Counted from the stretch's first letter, positions 24,680 to 37,057 are shown. The stretch: DNA of 64,000 bases from Epiperipatus broadwayi (GCA_028023455.1 JAQFVV010012398.1:4548682-4612681); one strand, 5' to 3'. A program made the numbers and translations. Notes: a model not told the origin generated them from the letters alone.

Positions 24680-27600
24680 TGTTATATAAAAAAGCAAAAA
24701 TACAGAAAGAAAGAGGAAGAGAAAGTATTGAAAATTATCTAAAGAAATAGCTTATAACAATAGCTCTATAACTAAATTTTAACTTCTTAAACTATTCACC
24801 ATGTTTGACATATAAATTGATTTGTTGAAATAAAATAAAAATCTCTTATAAAATTTTAAAACATATTATATCCATGTACACATATATAGTTATCTAAGCA
24901 AACTTTAGGTTACAATATATATATTAAATTGGAGATTTTCACAGGCTACAGGTATAAATGAAATATTTGGCTATATCTGTGTATAATTTATTGAAAAAAT
25001 ATATATTGTAATAGTACAGAATGAAACAGAGTATACATGGGAAGATGGAAAACCACCATCATCACCATAAAATAAGTAATCAAATTAAATATAAAATAAG
25101 TGAGCATAAAAGATCAGCAAAGAATAAAACAAACTATGTTCACCCAGCACTAAACAAAAGTAATCAAATCATCCATCATTTTAAATAATCAAAAACAAAA
25201 AATCAGTCAATAATCATAAAGTCAACAGCCAGTCTTGTAGCTGTATTGGAAAGGGGTCCACTATACACAGGCTAATTATCTAGCCTCTTCCAAACTTAGA
25301 GCAAAAATACAACAAAATTATGGATGCATATACTTAAGTGCTAATCCATCAAAATATTAAAAAATCCAGTAATCCTGAGATACTGAAACATGCTAATCAT
25401 CATCAAAGTTCTAAATACATGATTAGTGTACATTTCTAATAAAATAAAATGTACCCAGTGATGCATGGACTTTAAAGATGGTCAGGATTATTATCTGAAT
25501 ATCAAACACCAACATAAATCCCAACATTTATAAAACTAACCATTGTGATCTGAAATAGTTCAGGAAGCAAAAACTTTATGAACTGTTACTATGAACAAGA
25601 GATAAATAAATAAATATAACAGCTTATTCTAAATAAATTTAAAATGACTTTACTTGGATAATTTGAAAAAATCCCTAAAACAATAAAAGCTGTATTGAAA
25701 TCAAATGACACACTGCCAATTCATATAACAGATAGCTGGAGGAAACAAGACGTTAACATTAGAATATTTTTAAACAATTGCTTAATACACTAACTGATTA
25801 ACAATAAAAAATTAAGAAAATGACATGATAATATGAAAATTTAAATATTCATTTTATTAAAAAAATATAGTTTCATAAAAATTATAATTAAATATTTGAT
25901 TTTTATTTATTAAATTAATTAACTTTTTCTTTCATTGATTTATTTTTTAAATAACAAAAGTTGGAAGAACAACATTTTCAAATCAAAGACACCAACTTTT
26001 AAAATTAATTTAATTAGTTCTTTGTTCAATTTTGGAGAGAAAATCAAGTTAAAAAACATATTTGAAGAGAAAATTTTAAATTTAGTAAAATTAAATTTTC
26101 CAAAAAACTATATTTTTGAAGAGAAAAGATAAACTGATTTTAAAAAAAACATGTTTTAATAAAATTATTCAAAGTTATCAGTTATTACTTTTAAAAATAA
26201 AAATCTTTTTTAATTATAAACAAAAATAATGTGCACATAAAAATACCCTTAATTATGGTTTTAAATTTATGGAGGTCTTTTTGCATTTATATTTTTCCAG
26301 TTTTTCCAGGTATTTTTTTCTTGAAGGCTTTTACACCATGTACATGGTTAATTTGTCCTTTTTACACAGTATTTTTAGGCTAACAAACTTCCAGAATTTA
26401 TCCATTTACTTTTAATAAAATGTCCAATTTAATAAAGACCCTCATGCTCTTGATTGGAGACAAGGTTTCAGATTACTTCAGGGGTATTTTTCTTTTTATC
26501 TTATTCCAGTGAAACATGTTACATGAACAAAAATGATGTCTAGCTTTTAGCTAACTTAGCACATGGTTTTTATTGTAGAAAACATTTTATAACTAAACTC
26601 ATAATTCACCAACAGCTTGATTAAAATATCAACAGGTTGGATAAGAACTGTTTTTCTTCTTTAGCAGCTATATCTGGAACTTCTTTTCTCCTACTGTCTT
26701 CTTCAGCAGCTGGATTAAGATTGATTGCTTATCACAAAATACTTAGATCTTCTGACCAACTCAGATCCTTTTAATTTTAAAACAACCCTGTCTTCAAATC
26801 AATTACAATTCTGTTTCCAACATAATAAAATTTAATCAATTACATCTATTTTTATAAAAAAAAGACATTCTTTAGATAATTCTTTTTTTTTTATTAATTA
26901 AAAAAACTTCAATCATAGTTTTGAAATTTCTCTTTAATTAGTTTTTTTGCCAAAAAAATAACATAATCAGATTAATTACACTGATTTGGAAAACACTTTT
27001 TTTTGGAGAGAGATAAAGTGAAAAGAAGAAAAACAACAACTCTAATTATTTAAAACAAAATTTAACAAAAGTTTAAATTTTTTTATTTTTTTTTATTTTT
27101 TTTTTTAAACTTTATTTATCTGTCTTAAAAGTTAAAATTAACATTTATAAGATAATTTACTGAAGAGAAAAGTTTATTCTCTTAATACATTTTTAAAGTT
27201 AAAATTAATTACTGAAGAGAGAGAACAAAAGAAATTGTTTATCTGATTTTATACTTTTCTCTCTCTTTTACAAACATTCACACTATCTATTAAAATATTA
27301 ATATTATTATTAAAAAAATAATGTTAGAAAATTGTCTAGAATTTTTATATCATTTGGTAAGACAACACATTAAATTAAATGAACTACTTGTAGAAAATTA
27401 AATATTATGTTCCTATTATTTAAATCTAAATTTAAACCCAGGGAGCTTGTAATATTGACATGGACACTAGTGCCCACAATGTATGTATATATTGTAATCC
27501 TTGGTTTATGTCATGTATAAACCAATGATGAGAAAATGAACTATTTATAGGCAAAAAAAAATTTTTTTATCTTAAGAAAATATTGAAAAGTTTCATTTGG

Positions 27601-30100
27601 AAAAATTGATAACTGGGTAGTTTAAATCTCACATATATAGATTGAATCTGCTTGTATTTGTTTAAAATAATAGCTAGCATTATGTAATGAAGAAGGGAGT
27701 GTTTTTGTGCATGCTATAATATTTGTAAAATAAATATTTATATGTCTAAAATAAAAGGTTTTCATAAATCTTAATGTTTATCAATAAGAAGTTAGTGAAA
27801 ATTGAAATTGAGCTAATTATCAATACCTTTAGTTTGACAGTTCTTTTCATGAAAATAGGTTCAAAATTATAGGAAATTTTGAAAGACATTTTATATTAAT
27901 GTGAATAAAGGATACTTTATGCTCATATAAATCTGAACAACCAGTTTTCTATTTAATGTTCTGCATATGTGTGTATGTGTGTGTGATACAGATATATGGA
28001 TTTTTTCTTTTTTACAGAAATTTATATATTGTGTTCTATATTATTTAATAGTATAGTGTGAAATGAATTTGTTTTGATTTGTTATTTGCAGATCCAAAAT
28101 TTGTCTAAATAAATAAATTATTTAGATAACATTTATTTTACCAAAAACTTGTCAGTAATTTTATCTATTCTTTTTAATGGTTTTTATAAATCACGGTGCA
28201 ATGTGTTAGTTAAATAGAGCTGGAGATAAAACCCAGACCTAACCTTTAACAGGTACGGTCAAAAGGTTAAAATTCTGAGAGAAATGGAAGGTTTTAATTA
28301 AAATTAGAGAAAAGCCAGACATAGAAAGACTGATAGATTTTTTCCTCTTTCCTTATAAAAGGAGCCAAGTAGTGTGAGGGGGACTTACTAATTAAAATTA
28401 ATTTGCTGATTTATCTCTGAAAGTTTTCTCTGATTTTTCTTTTTCTCTCAAGAAAATTAAATATACTTATTAAGAAGTATAAAATATTGCTTGAATATGA
28501 AATTCTAAATCAAGTGTAATAGGTATACAATTCTGTCTCTAAAGTCAATTAATGATCCCCAAATCAGCTCTTAATAAAAGACTTTGTATGCAGTGCATCA
28601 ATATGTATATTTGGTTTATCAAAATTTGTTTAACAAGAGAACATCAAACTTTTATATAATGTTAAATAGCCAATCCATATTTTAATAATAAAATGTACTT
28701 GGTTTGACTGTGTTTTAAACCTAAATGGAAAAAGGAAGAAGCAGCTAAATTCAAACCCAGGAAAGAAAATCTTCAAAATGGAAAAGTGATCTGCATGACT
28801 TTACTTTAATTATCAGTGTAGCTGCATCTTCATTAAAGAAATACAGTATGTGTGTCTATATAGCTATCTCCAAAACAAAATGAACTAAGTAGTAATTAAC
28901 TGGTGGACAATAATATCAAGTCTTCAAACTTAGCCTCGAAGGAAAGAGACAATCCATAATGTTTAATATTTATTATTTATTTTGCTTTACTTATATAATA
29001 TGTAGCATGTTTAATAGAAACTTTAATATATTGATTTTAATTTTTTTTAAAAAAGTGTTTAAAATGTTTAAAAGAAAAGAAAAAATGGTTTTGATCCATA
29101 AGACCCATTGAAGTAAAAAAAGAAAGATTTGATGATTAAGTATAAATGCTTATGTATCTGAAAAAAAAAAGATACAAAATATTTTTATTGACAAAATTTT
29201 ATACTTAATATTAAATGGATGAAGAGTGATTAGATGATCATATGAATAATCATTGCTATGCTATGAAATGTTGATTCGATCTGTTATTAATATACATATT
29301 GGATGGGTGTTGCTGTGTGCTTGACTTTTTAAATTAAGATAGTTCATGGTTTTGATTAGAGATCTGGTTAGTCTTTGTCATTTATCTGGACTGTAATCGA
29401 TGTATGTGTGTGTATATATGTAAAGCTATAAATTCTTGTTATTACTGAGGTAGAGTTATTTTATCACCTCAGAAGGGATAGATAGGAAATAACTATCTCA
29501 TAGGTTATTTACTAATGCAGAGGAGAACATGAACCAGTTTCTAGCTCCATTAATTTTATTAAAGTAGGAAATTATTGATAGAGTTATTGTTAGAGTTGTG
29601 GAAAATGTTGTGCACACCTATATAGAGTGTGTAGAGAAAGAGTTCCTCACATGATTCTAGGTCTGAGAAGATCTTTCTCTGGCTAATGCAGACACTTGAA
29701 GTTGGGAGATGCTGTTGTTGTTGTTGTATTAATTTCCCTTACTGAGGCACTGATATGTGTGCTATAAATCTGCATAGTGTTATAGAATATATAGAGTTTT
29801 GCAAGACAGGATAAAATTGCTTTCACAGGACTAGGGTCTCAGTCAGATGTATGCTAATGGAGGGGATGACAGAGATTTTAATTCAGAAACTGACCATTCT
29901 ATAGTCAGAGTTTGTGAATGATAATAAATTGAATATTGTCAAGCTGGGGGCAACACGCTGACCTATCAAAATATATACAGTCGAAAATGAAAAGCATGAA
30001 TATTTGGCATGCATGAACATAAAATTATGGTTTTTGGAATTTAGACCCATTTGCAGGACCAATTGGAGATTTTTCATCTCACATCATCCTTGTCATAGGA
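24680..30100. other. AT-rich spacer, no gene recognised
   Basis: Includes strongly A- and T-biased stretches (25800-27400). A minor hairpin lies at about 27502-27524 (TGGTTTATG with CATGTATAAACCA), and a TG-rich run at about 27968-27984. No known family was recognised. Confidence 0.5.
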
Positions 30101-30107
30101 AATATAA

Positions 30108-30210
30108 TTATTGCTTATTGGAATAATTAAAATTGATTATTATTTATTATTGCCTGTTGGAATAATTAAAATTGATAATCATTTTGGAATAATCCAATTG
30201 ATAATGGTTG
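30108..30210 (+). repeat. Short degenerate tandem repeat
   Basis: TTGGAATAATTAAAATTGAT occurs twice, with a third partial copy (TTGGAATAATCCAATTGAT). Confidence 0.8.
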
Positions 30211-30599
30211 CAATGAAAGGGTGAGCAGGAATTAATAGGTTCTCTGAAAGTTAAAAGAGCATTTTATATTATACGTAAATACGGAATTCTGATTCCGTGC
30301 GTAAGAATTTTTAATATTCAATTAATAGATGGGTCAAGACAATGATTAAGTTATCTAGAAATTTAGTTAATTTAAATATGTATTACGTGTCATCAGTATC
30401 ATTCTTTAGTAAATCTCATATCATATAATATTTGAGTGTAATGATATTATATATAAGTGTGTGTTTTTATTTTTTATTATTATTGTAATAAAGATTTGTT
30501 ATTGTTATGAAATTACATGCGTCTTGTGTTCTGATGTTTCAAATATCTCCAGAATCTATATCCAGCACCTATATCTAGAACTAATATTAGATCACATTT

Positions 30600-30800
30600 A
30601 AATTTATATTATTCATTTTATATTGATTGATTTCATAATTGATTTACATTGTGCATTTTTATATTGGTTGATTTCATAGTAGATTCACATAATTTATTTT
30701 CATAGTTGATTCAGATAATTTATTTTCATAGTTGATTTGCATAATCTATTTTATGATCGATTTCCATATTTCACTTACATGATTTATTTCCATAGTTTAC
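30600..30800 (+). repeat. AT-rich minisatellite, period about 28-30 bp
   Basis: Variants of the unit ATTTATTTTCATAGTTGATT recur about six times with drift (TTGATTTCATA, GTTGATTCA, GTTGATTTGC, ATCGATTTCC). Confidence 0.75.
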
Positions 30801-31950
30801 TTTGGCAAAATATAATAGATTAAATTTTATTAATTAAATTTGGGCAAACAGATGATATCAAATAGAATAACATGAAAGAAAATAGTTAATTTAGGTTTAT
30901 TAAATTTAATCATTCGGATCATTGCAATGTTATGAATATTGAGAGCAGACATAAAATCCCTTTCCTGCTTTCAGTATTTAATATGATTCCCACTGGTAAA
31001 TTCACATTAAAGTTTAGTTTAGCAAATTTTTGGGATCATATCCATTGCAATGTAATCGTTCATAATTGCACCTCATTGGCAGATCTAGACCTTGAAAAAG
31101 AGTAGTTTGGTTATTAAATCTAAGAGCTAGCTTGGAAGTCAAGTAGCATAAATAATAAAATTGGAAATACTATTATTATAATAATGATCAAGAATTGATA
31201 GTTGTTTGAAAGGTTAATATGTGTGTTTAAGGAAATAGGATTAAGAGTTATCAGATTAAAGAACATAACACAGACATTCCATGTTATATAATTGTAGCTA
31301 TTGAGAATGATAGATGCCGAGAATGAAAATAAAGTAATGGGATTAAATGGGAAGGATTTATTTGCAACCGTTCTTTATCTTGTTTTAAATTAAATAATAA
31401 TTTTATATTATAAGCATAAATTGTGAGTTCTCTGCATCAATTACTAATTTATTTCCAGTCATGTATAAATTAGAAATGTATATAACATTTTCATAGTTAC
31501 CACTCGAGATCAGATATTTATATTAAAGTTGTGGAAGAAAGTTGTCTCATTATATTCATTTAGTAATAAGCATTTGTCACAGAAACATTTGCATAATTGT
31601 TGCTAGGTTTGAAACCAAGACCATAATAAATTGAGTTGTATTTATCAATATTATATTTTTTGAGAGACAATTTAATTACTTTCTCCATTATCTTCTATAG
31701 TCATAAGCATGGATGATGATCTCTGGTGGGCATTACGATTTATAGTTGCAATTTGGTTCCCAGGTATACTTATTCTTATTATTAATATCAGTAGATAAAC
31801 ACCCTAGCCATCCTTGTTTGATCCTAAGGTTAGATTTGATCGACTAGCTACTTGAAATAAATGAAATGAAATTGAGATTACACACATAGAGAGTAAAGTT
31901 TGGCACATGTAAAGTGAAGTTAATAAATAAATGTATAAAGTTGAGGTTAC
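30801..31950. other. AT-rich spacer, nothing recognised
   Basis: No features supported on either strand. Confidence 0.5.
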
Positions 31951-31951
31951 A

Positions 31952-31989
<38 letters not shown>

Positions 31990-32122
31990 TCTGAACAAAT
32001 GATGAAGGTATCAGTAAGAGATTGTGATCTGAGTCAACAGATGAGCATGAAATGTCTATCTTGGGGATCATTTGTCTTTTTCACATGTCTTAGATCATAT
32101 GTTTCAGTAATGTGTGATAGAA
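31951..32122 (+). mobile_element. Family A hammerhead repeat with (AT)n(GT)n upstream
   Basis: An (AT)n(GT)n array (31951-31990) is followed by CTGAACAAATGATG, GATTGTGATCTGAG, a hammerhead remnant, then CATGTCTTAGATCATATG and CAGTAATGTGTGATA. The microsatellite sits at the point where other copies have TATC units before TATACTGAACAA. The body left of the array is not recognised, so the copy is 5'-truncated. Confidence 0.65.
32021..32072 (+). ncRNA. Hammerhead remnant (family A), stem II deleted
   Basis: GATCTGAGTCAA, then CAGATGA in place of CTGATGA, then directly GCAT and GAAATG, stem III ATGTCTAT, C, and TTGGGGATCA. Compared with other copies, 11 nt of stem II are missing and the core has one substitution. 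Inactive by inspection, but the stem I and stem III frame is well kept. Confidence 0.6.
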
Positions 32123-32589
32123 TAAAATGATGTTTAGTATCTCTAAAAATGTTTATATGAAGTTAAATTGTAACATGTATTATGGCTTACTTGAAAAAGG
32201 GTGTGTTCCATATCTATTTATAGTGTTGGACATTAGCCTGCATTCTGGGCTGATGGATGGTTGTGAAAAGATTGAGCTAAAGATGAATGATGCCCTGAAA
32301 AACAAAAACTTTCAATGCATATTATCATTCAAGAATCAAACATCCCTCCACAAATTATTAAAAGTGAATAGAAATTTGTCATTGCCTTGCCTGGGAATTG
32401 TGTAGTAAGAGCTTAGATGCACTGATAAAAACATAATTTATAAATATATCAGATGAGTGAATGGAATAAAAATTGCTGAAATGTATGTGAAAAAGAGAAG
32501 TATGGATCAGAATTACTGGAATAAATTAATAAAAATCTTTATAACAGTAGCAGATTAATAGTGCATAAAAATTATAAATATTTTATCAT
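32123..32589. other. AT-rich spacer, no gene supported
   Basis: A 92-codon open frame at 32127-32405 has no family resemblance and begins inside repeat-flanking DNA, so I do not call it a gene. Confidence 0.45.
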
Positions 32590-33410
32590 CATCATTATTA
32601 GTATTCCAATTTATGGATAGATCCATATAGAAGTCACATACTAGTTCATCAATTTCTCCAGTCTATTCTTTTAATTGGCCAGATCTTCCATTCCACATCT
32701 TTTTTCATCTCTTATATTATCCAGGAAGATCATTTCTCTTCATCCTTACTAATTGTTTCCATTCATCATTCCTTCCAAAACATCTTTTATTAAATTATTT
32801 TTCTTTATTAATATATGTTCAATCCAGTTTCTCTTTCTATTTGTTATTAATTTTCTCACTCAATCTTTTTTTTTCATTTACTTTTTCCAAATCTTCTTTG
32901 TTTCTCATTTTATTCATTCAACAATTTTTTCCATCATTCTCTATGACTACATTCCAAATGTAGTCATAATTTTTTTTACCTATTGTCAACATTTTATAAC
33001 CATATAATAGTTCACACATAATGTTTAGTTAATTTTTTTTAATTATCTTTTCAAAAATGCACAAAATATTTTCTTTCTCTTAATAAATGCCTTCTGTGGG
33101 CCAATGTTATTCTTCTTTTAACTTCATCTTCACTGCTTTCATTCTCGCTTAATAAACTCCCCAAATATCTAAATTCATTTATCCTGTTGAACTACATTAT
33201 TATAAATTTCACCTTGTAGTCTTTTTGTTTTTTCTATTCATAAACACTTGATCTGCTCAACATTAATTTTTATTTTATACATTTTTGTTCCAATTTATTT
33301 AACATATTCTGAAGGCTCTTTTTATCTTCATCTATATGAACCACATCATCTGCAGATCTTACCATTTTATTAGTCTACCTTCAATAGTAACTCCTCCATT
33401 TTCCAAATAT
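32590..33410 (-). pseudogene. LINE (CR1/Jockey/RTE-like) C-terminal half, decayed
   Basis: Minus-strand reading in order: MVRSADDVVHIDED (RT motif C, normally YADD) near 33330-33370; KINVEQIKC; NEFRYLGSLLSENESSEDEV near 33125-33185, the classic FkYLGs-type motif; then KRRITLAHRR. Toward 32720-32870 it reads RNWIEHILIKKNNLIKDVLEG, which matches the WiGHvLR...LEG tail of these LINEs. Frame breaks occur throughout, so it is a fossil. The RT N-terminus is missing and the family A hammerhead repeats begin just past it. Confidence 0.7.
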
Positions 33411-33554
33411 TTATCTAACATAATGAATAATATTTTGGTAGTATGGTTTTCACTACACCACTCTTATATAAGGTAGGGGCTGGTTTCTATCCACTTTTAA
33501 TACCTTGTGGAGAAGTGTAATCATAAACATATGATCAAAGACATATGAAAAAAC

Positions 33555-33618
33555 AAATGATCCCCAAGATGTACATTTCATGCTAAACCAGAACTTATAA
33601 GTTGGCCCAGACCACAAT
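33555..33618 (-). ncRNA. Hammerhead ribozyme (family A), first core box damaged
   Basis: Minus-strand order: GGGCCAA, CTTATAA in place of CTGATGA, a stem II region TTCTGGTTTAGCA, GAAA, stem III ATGTACAT, C, TTGG, GGATCA. GAAA and stems I and III are intact; two invariant bases of the first box are lost. Confidence 0.65.
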
Positions 33619-34126
33619 CTCTTAAACATATCTTTATCATTGTTCAGTATGTATAGAAAACCAATTACTATAATTTAATTGATGTGTCAAACTTGCTGCT
33701 CTCACAACTTTGAAACAAACTACTTGACGAAAGTCTATTGATAATTCTTTATTAGCCATTCATTAGACTAAAGATTATTCATTTAATGAATAATGTTTCT
33801 ATAATGTAATTTTCACTATACCACTCTCACACAAGGTAGGAACTGGTTTTTATCCACTTTTAATACCTTGTGGAATGGTGTTATCACAAACATATCATCA
33901 AAGGCATGAGCAATGTTATACCCTCCCTAAAATGACACTAGAGAAACATTATTCCATAAGTGGGCAATCTCTAGTCTAATCAATAATTAATAAAAATTAC
34001 TAACATACTTTCATCAAGTGGTTTGTGTCAAAGTCATGAGGGCAAAAAGTTTGATACTTATCAATTGAACTGTAGAAATATCTTATCTATATATACTGAA
34101 CAATGATAAAGATGTATAAGTGAATG

Positions 34127-34184
34127 TGATCTGGTTCAACTGACGAGTGCTGGTATAGCATGAAATGTGCATCTTGCTGATTAT
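34127..34184 (+). ncRNA. Hammerhead ribozyme (family A), core intact, upstream tandem copy
   Basis: Outer stem I is GATC/GATT, inner stem I CAA/TTG. Core CTGACGA is at 34140-34146 (C at the variable position). Stem II is GTGCT/AGCAT around loop GGTAT. GAAA is at 34162-34165, stem III ATG/CAT with a two-base loop, and predicted cleavage is after C34173. All invariant bases are present. This is the best-preserved family A ribozyme in the window. Confidence 0.8.
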
Positions 34185-34495
34185 ACATCTTTTTCATGTC
34201 TTTGGTCATATGTTTATGATTACACCCTTTCACAAGAGATTAAAAGTAGATAGATAACAGTCTTTACCTTGCATGAGAGTGGTGTACTGAAAATTACACC
34301 AGAGAAACATTAATTATTAAGTGGATAATGTCTAGTCTAATGAATGGCTAATAAAAATTATTAATATTCTTTCATCAAGTGGTTTGTGTCAAAGTTGTGA
34401 GGAACAGCAAGTTTAACACTTATTAGTTAAATTGTAGTAATTGTCTATCTATAAATATATGCTAAATAATGATAAAGATATGTGTAAGTAATTGT

Positions 34496-34553
34496 AGCTT
34501 AGCCCAACTGATGAGTACTGGTTCAGCACAAAATGTGCATCATGGAGATCAGA
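34496..34553 (+). ncRNA. Hammerhead ribozyme (family A), downstream tandem copy
   Basis: CCCAA, CTGATGA (34508-34514), stem II with one weak pair (GTACT with AGCAC), AAAA in place of GAAA, stem III ATGTGCAT, C34541, then ATGGAGATCAG. It lies 368 nt downstream of the intact copy at the same phase. The lost G should block cleavage here. Confidence 0.7.
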
Positions 34554-34578
34554 CATTTTTTTCTCATGTCTTGGATCA

Positions 34579-34592
34579 TATATTTATTATTA
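34579..34592 (+). repeat. Left target-site duplication of the PLE insertion
   Basis: TATATTTATTATTA, repeated exactly at 37665-37678. The host sequence (family A repeat) continues across the two copies. Confidence 0.8.
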
Positions 34593-34680
34593 ACAAATAA
34601 AAAATCCTTCTCCTTTTTTCTTTTCAAAAACTTTATTTTTTATCTCAATACTGAACATATATATACATTAATATACAAAA

Positions 34681-34727
34681 CTCCAACGTTTCAACTGTTT
34701 TATCTCATACAGTCATTTTCAAGGATC
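34681..34727 (-). ncRNA. Decayed hammerhead-like motif in PLE 3' tail (left arm)
   Basis: Mirror of the right-arm motif at 37463-37508, identical in sequence; see that entry. Confidence 0.45.
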
Positions 34728-35130
34728 TGCAACAATATTAAATACATATCAACAAATAAACTTCAATTACATAAAAACTTTCTCTTACATTAACATAATA
34801 ACAAACATATTAAACATATAGAAATATATTTTACTTACAGCTTTCTCCCACTGCTATATTTTATTACTCTTTTTTTTTTTATTTACATTGTTTAATTACA
34901 ATATATTTTAAAATCATCCAAGAAACTTTCTATACAAATTTAAATACCAACTCTAATTTCCAAAAACCTCCCCCTTTCTTTAAATTTTATCTAAAACCCA
35001 TCTTAAAACTACATTCCTAAACTATATATTTAAATGAATATAAAACAAATTTAAACATTCCCCCCCCCCCTCTCTCTCTTTTATACAAAAAAACTTCTAA
35101 CAATTTACCTAAACCCATTAAGCATTTATT

Positions 35131-36103
35131 TTAATTATACAGTAATTTATATTCCTTATCTACTCCATTAATTCTATTTAGAGTAGGATTATATTTTTTT
35201 ATATAAAAAAATTCTTTAACCATCCTTTCCCTGTAATTTTTAACCCTTTCTAACATTTTAATACTAAATTCTTTATGACCTAAACCTTTACAATGAATGT
35301 AAATATTTGAATTTTTGTCATACAAATGTTGTCTAAGTCTAGTTTTTAATTTATTCTTAGTTGTACCAATATATGAAACCTTACCCCCTCCCTCTTACAA
35401 TTTAAACATTCAACTAAATATATTCCATTCATTTTGTCAGTTTCTATATTTTTTGTATCATTGATTAAATTTCCTAAATTCAATTTCTTTTTATATACTG
35501 GTTTAATAATTAACCTACTTTCCCCTTTGTATTTATTATTTATACTTTTTATAATCTTTTTAATCTTCATAAAAGTATCTCTAGAAACATTGTAACTATT
35601 ATATATAAAATTATTTACATCTTTCCCATTGTTTCTCTTCTTTATTATTTTTTTAATATTTCTTTTATTACATAATTTATCAATAATTTTAACTGGATAA
35701 TTATTTTTTATACCTTCCTCTTTTATATTACTAATTTCTTTTATAAACAATTTTTCTTCAGAACATAAATTAATTGCTCTGTTTATCCTATTATTAATAA
35801 TATTAATTTTATGTTCATATTCAATGTCTGAATCCCAACTACTTAACAAACCATAAAAAGTTTCTTTTCTGAATACACTAGTTTCAATATCAACCTTACA
35901 ATTTTTAATAACTTTTTTTATTATAACATCCATATAAGTAATTACATTATTTTTTTCTTTTTCCATAGTAAAACTAATGTCATCATCAATTGAATTAATA
36001 TACCTTATAAAACATTCAGATTTTCTATAATTGCCATTGAACACTAAAAAATAATCATCAACATACCTAACCCAAAAAACAGGCTTATATTTTGTAACAT
36101 AAT
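35131..36103 (-). pseudogene. PLE thumb/GIY-YIG ORF, left copy, frameshifted
   Basis: Same protein as the right-arm copy, starting inside RT motif YVDD and running through the thumb into the linker. A G run just before the YIG motif has five G here and six in the other arm. This -1 change throws the reading frame after the CxxC linker. The remaining GIY-YIG residues lie in another frame, ending at 35131. Apart from this and one Lys/Arg change the copies agree, so the break is recent. Confidence 0.85.
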
Positions 36104-37057
36104 CCTGTTTTTTGGGTTAGGTATGTTGATGATTATTTTTTAGTGTTCAATGGCAATTATAGAAAATCTGAATGTTTTATAAGGTATATTAATTCAATTG
36201 ATGATGACATTAGTTTTACTATGGAAAAAGAAAAAAATAATGTAATTACTTATATGGATGTTATAATAAAAAAAGTTATTAAAAATTGTAAGGTTGATAT
36301 TGAAACTAGTGTATTCAGAAAAGAAACTTTTTATGGTTTGTTAAGTAGTTGGGATTCAGACATTGAATATGAACATAAAATTAATATTATTAATAATAGG
36401 ATAAACAGAGCAATTAATTTATGTTCTGAAGAAAAATTGTTTATAAAAGAAATTAGTAATATAAAAGAGGAAGGTATAAAAAATAATTATCCAGTTAAAA
36501 TTATTGATAAATTATGTAATAAAAGAAATATTAAAAAAATAATAAAGAAGAGAAACAATGGGAAAGATGTAAATAATTTTATATATAATAGTTACAATGT
36601 TTCTAGAGATACTTTTATGAAGATTAAAAAGATTATAAAAAGTATAAATAATAAATACAAAGGGGAAAGTAGGTTAATTATTAAACCAGTATATAAAAAG
36701 AAATTGAATTTAGGAAATTTAATCAATGATACAAAAAATATAGAAACTGACAAAATGAATGGAATATATTTAGTTGAATGTTTAAATTGTAAGAGGGAGG
36801 GGGGTAAGGTTTCATATATTGGTACAACTAAGAATAAATTAAAAACTAGACTTAGACAACATTTGTATGACAAAAATTCAAATATTTACATTCATTGTAA
36901 AGGTTTAGGTCATAAAGAATTTAGTATTAAAATGTTAGAAAGGGTTAAAAATTACAAGGAAAGGATGGTTAAAGAATTTTTTTATATAAAAAAATATAAT
37001 CCTACTCTAAATAGAATTAATGGAGTAGATAAGGAATATAAATTACTGTATAATTAA
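36104..37057 (+). CDS. Penelope-like element protein, 3' part: RT palm end, thumb, GIY-YIG endonuclease
   Basis: 5'-truncated but otherwise open copy of the PLE polyprotein. The frame starts with PVFWVRYVDDYFLVFNG, the RT catalytic motif C. Counting from Met/Val 36143, a thumb-like region FRKETFYGLLSSWDS lies at residues 58-72. A lysine/asparagine-rich linker follows, then GIY (207-209), C213xxC216, YIG (225-227), the catalytic Arg in LKTRLRQH (about 236-240), Glu278 and the NPTLN motif (286-290). These are the conserved residues of GIY-YIG endonucleases in EN-plus PLEs, which nick target DNA for reverse transcription. The frame stops upstream at a TAA in the dimer spacer, and no native start is present, so it is unlikely to make an active protein. 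The RT fingers and earlier palm are missing. Confidence 0.88.
   Translation, partial: PVFWVRYVDDYFLVFNGNYRKSECFIRYINSIDDDISFTMEKEKNNVITYMDVIIKKVIKNCKVDIETSVFRKETFYGLLSSWDSDIEYEHKINIINNRINRAINLCSEEKLFIKEISNIKEEGIKNNYPVKIIDKLCNKRNIKKIIKKRNNGKDVNNFIYNSYNVSRDTFMKIKKIIKSINNKYKGESRLIIKPVYKKKLNLGNLINDTKNIETDKMNGIYLVECLNCKREGGKVSYIGTTKNKLKTRLRQHLYDKNSNIYIHCKGLGHKEFSIKMLERVKNYKERMVKEFFYIKKYNPTLNRINGVDKEYKLLYN

Larger units (their letters stand above)
33425..34592. mobile_element. Family A composite: inverted arms with tandem hammerhead units
   Basis: Left arm (33425-33920) is on the minus strand and the right arm (about 33925-34592) on the plus strand. In the left arm the block TTTTCACTACACCACTC...CTTTTAATACCTTGTGGA occurs twice, about 360 bp apart. 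In the right arm the hammerhead and its upstream body (AGAGAAACATTA, CAAGTGGTTTGTGTCAAAG, TGATAAAGAT) occur twice, 368 bp apart. The PLE insertion splits the plus-strand unit at 34593; it resumes at 37665. Tandem units each with a ribozyme, plus an inverted partner, is the layout known for Penelope-type elements and retrozymes. Confidence 0.8.
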
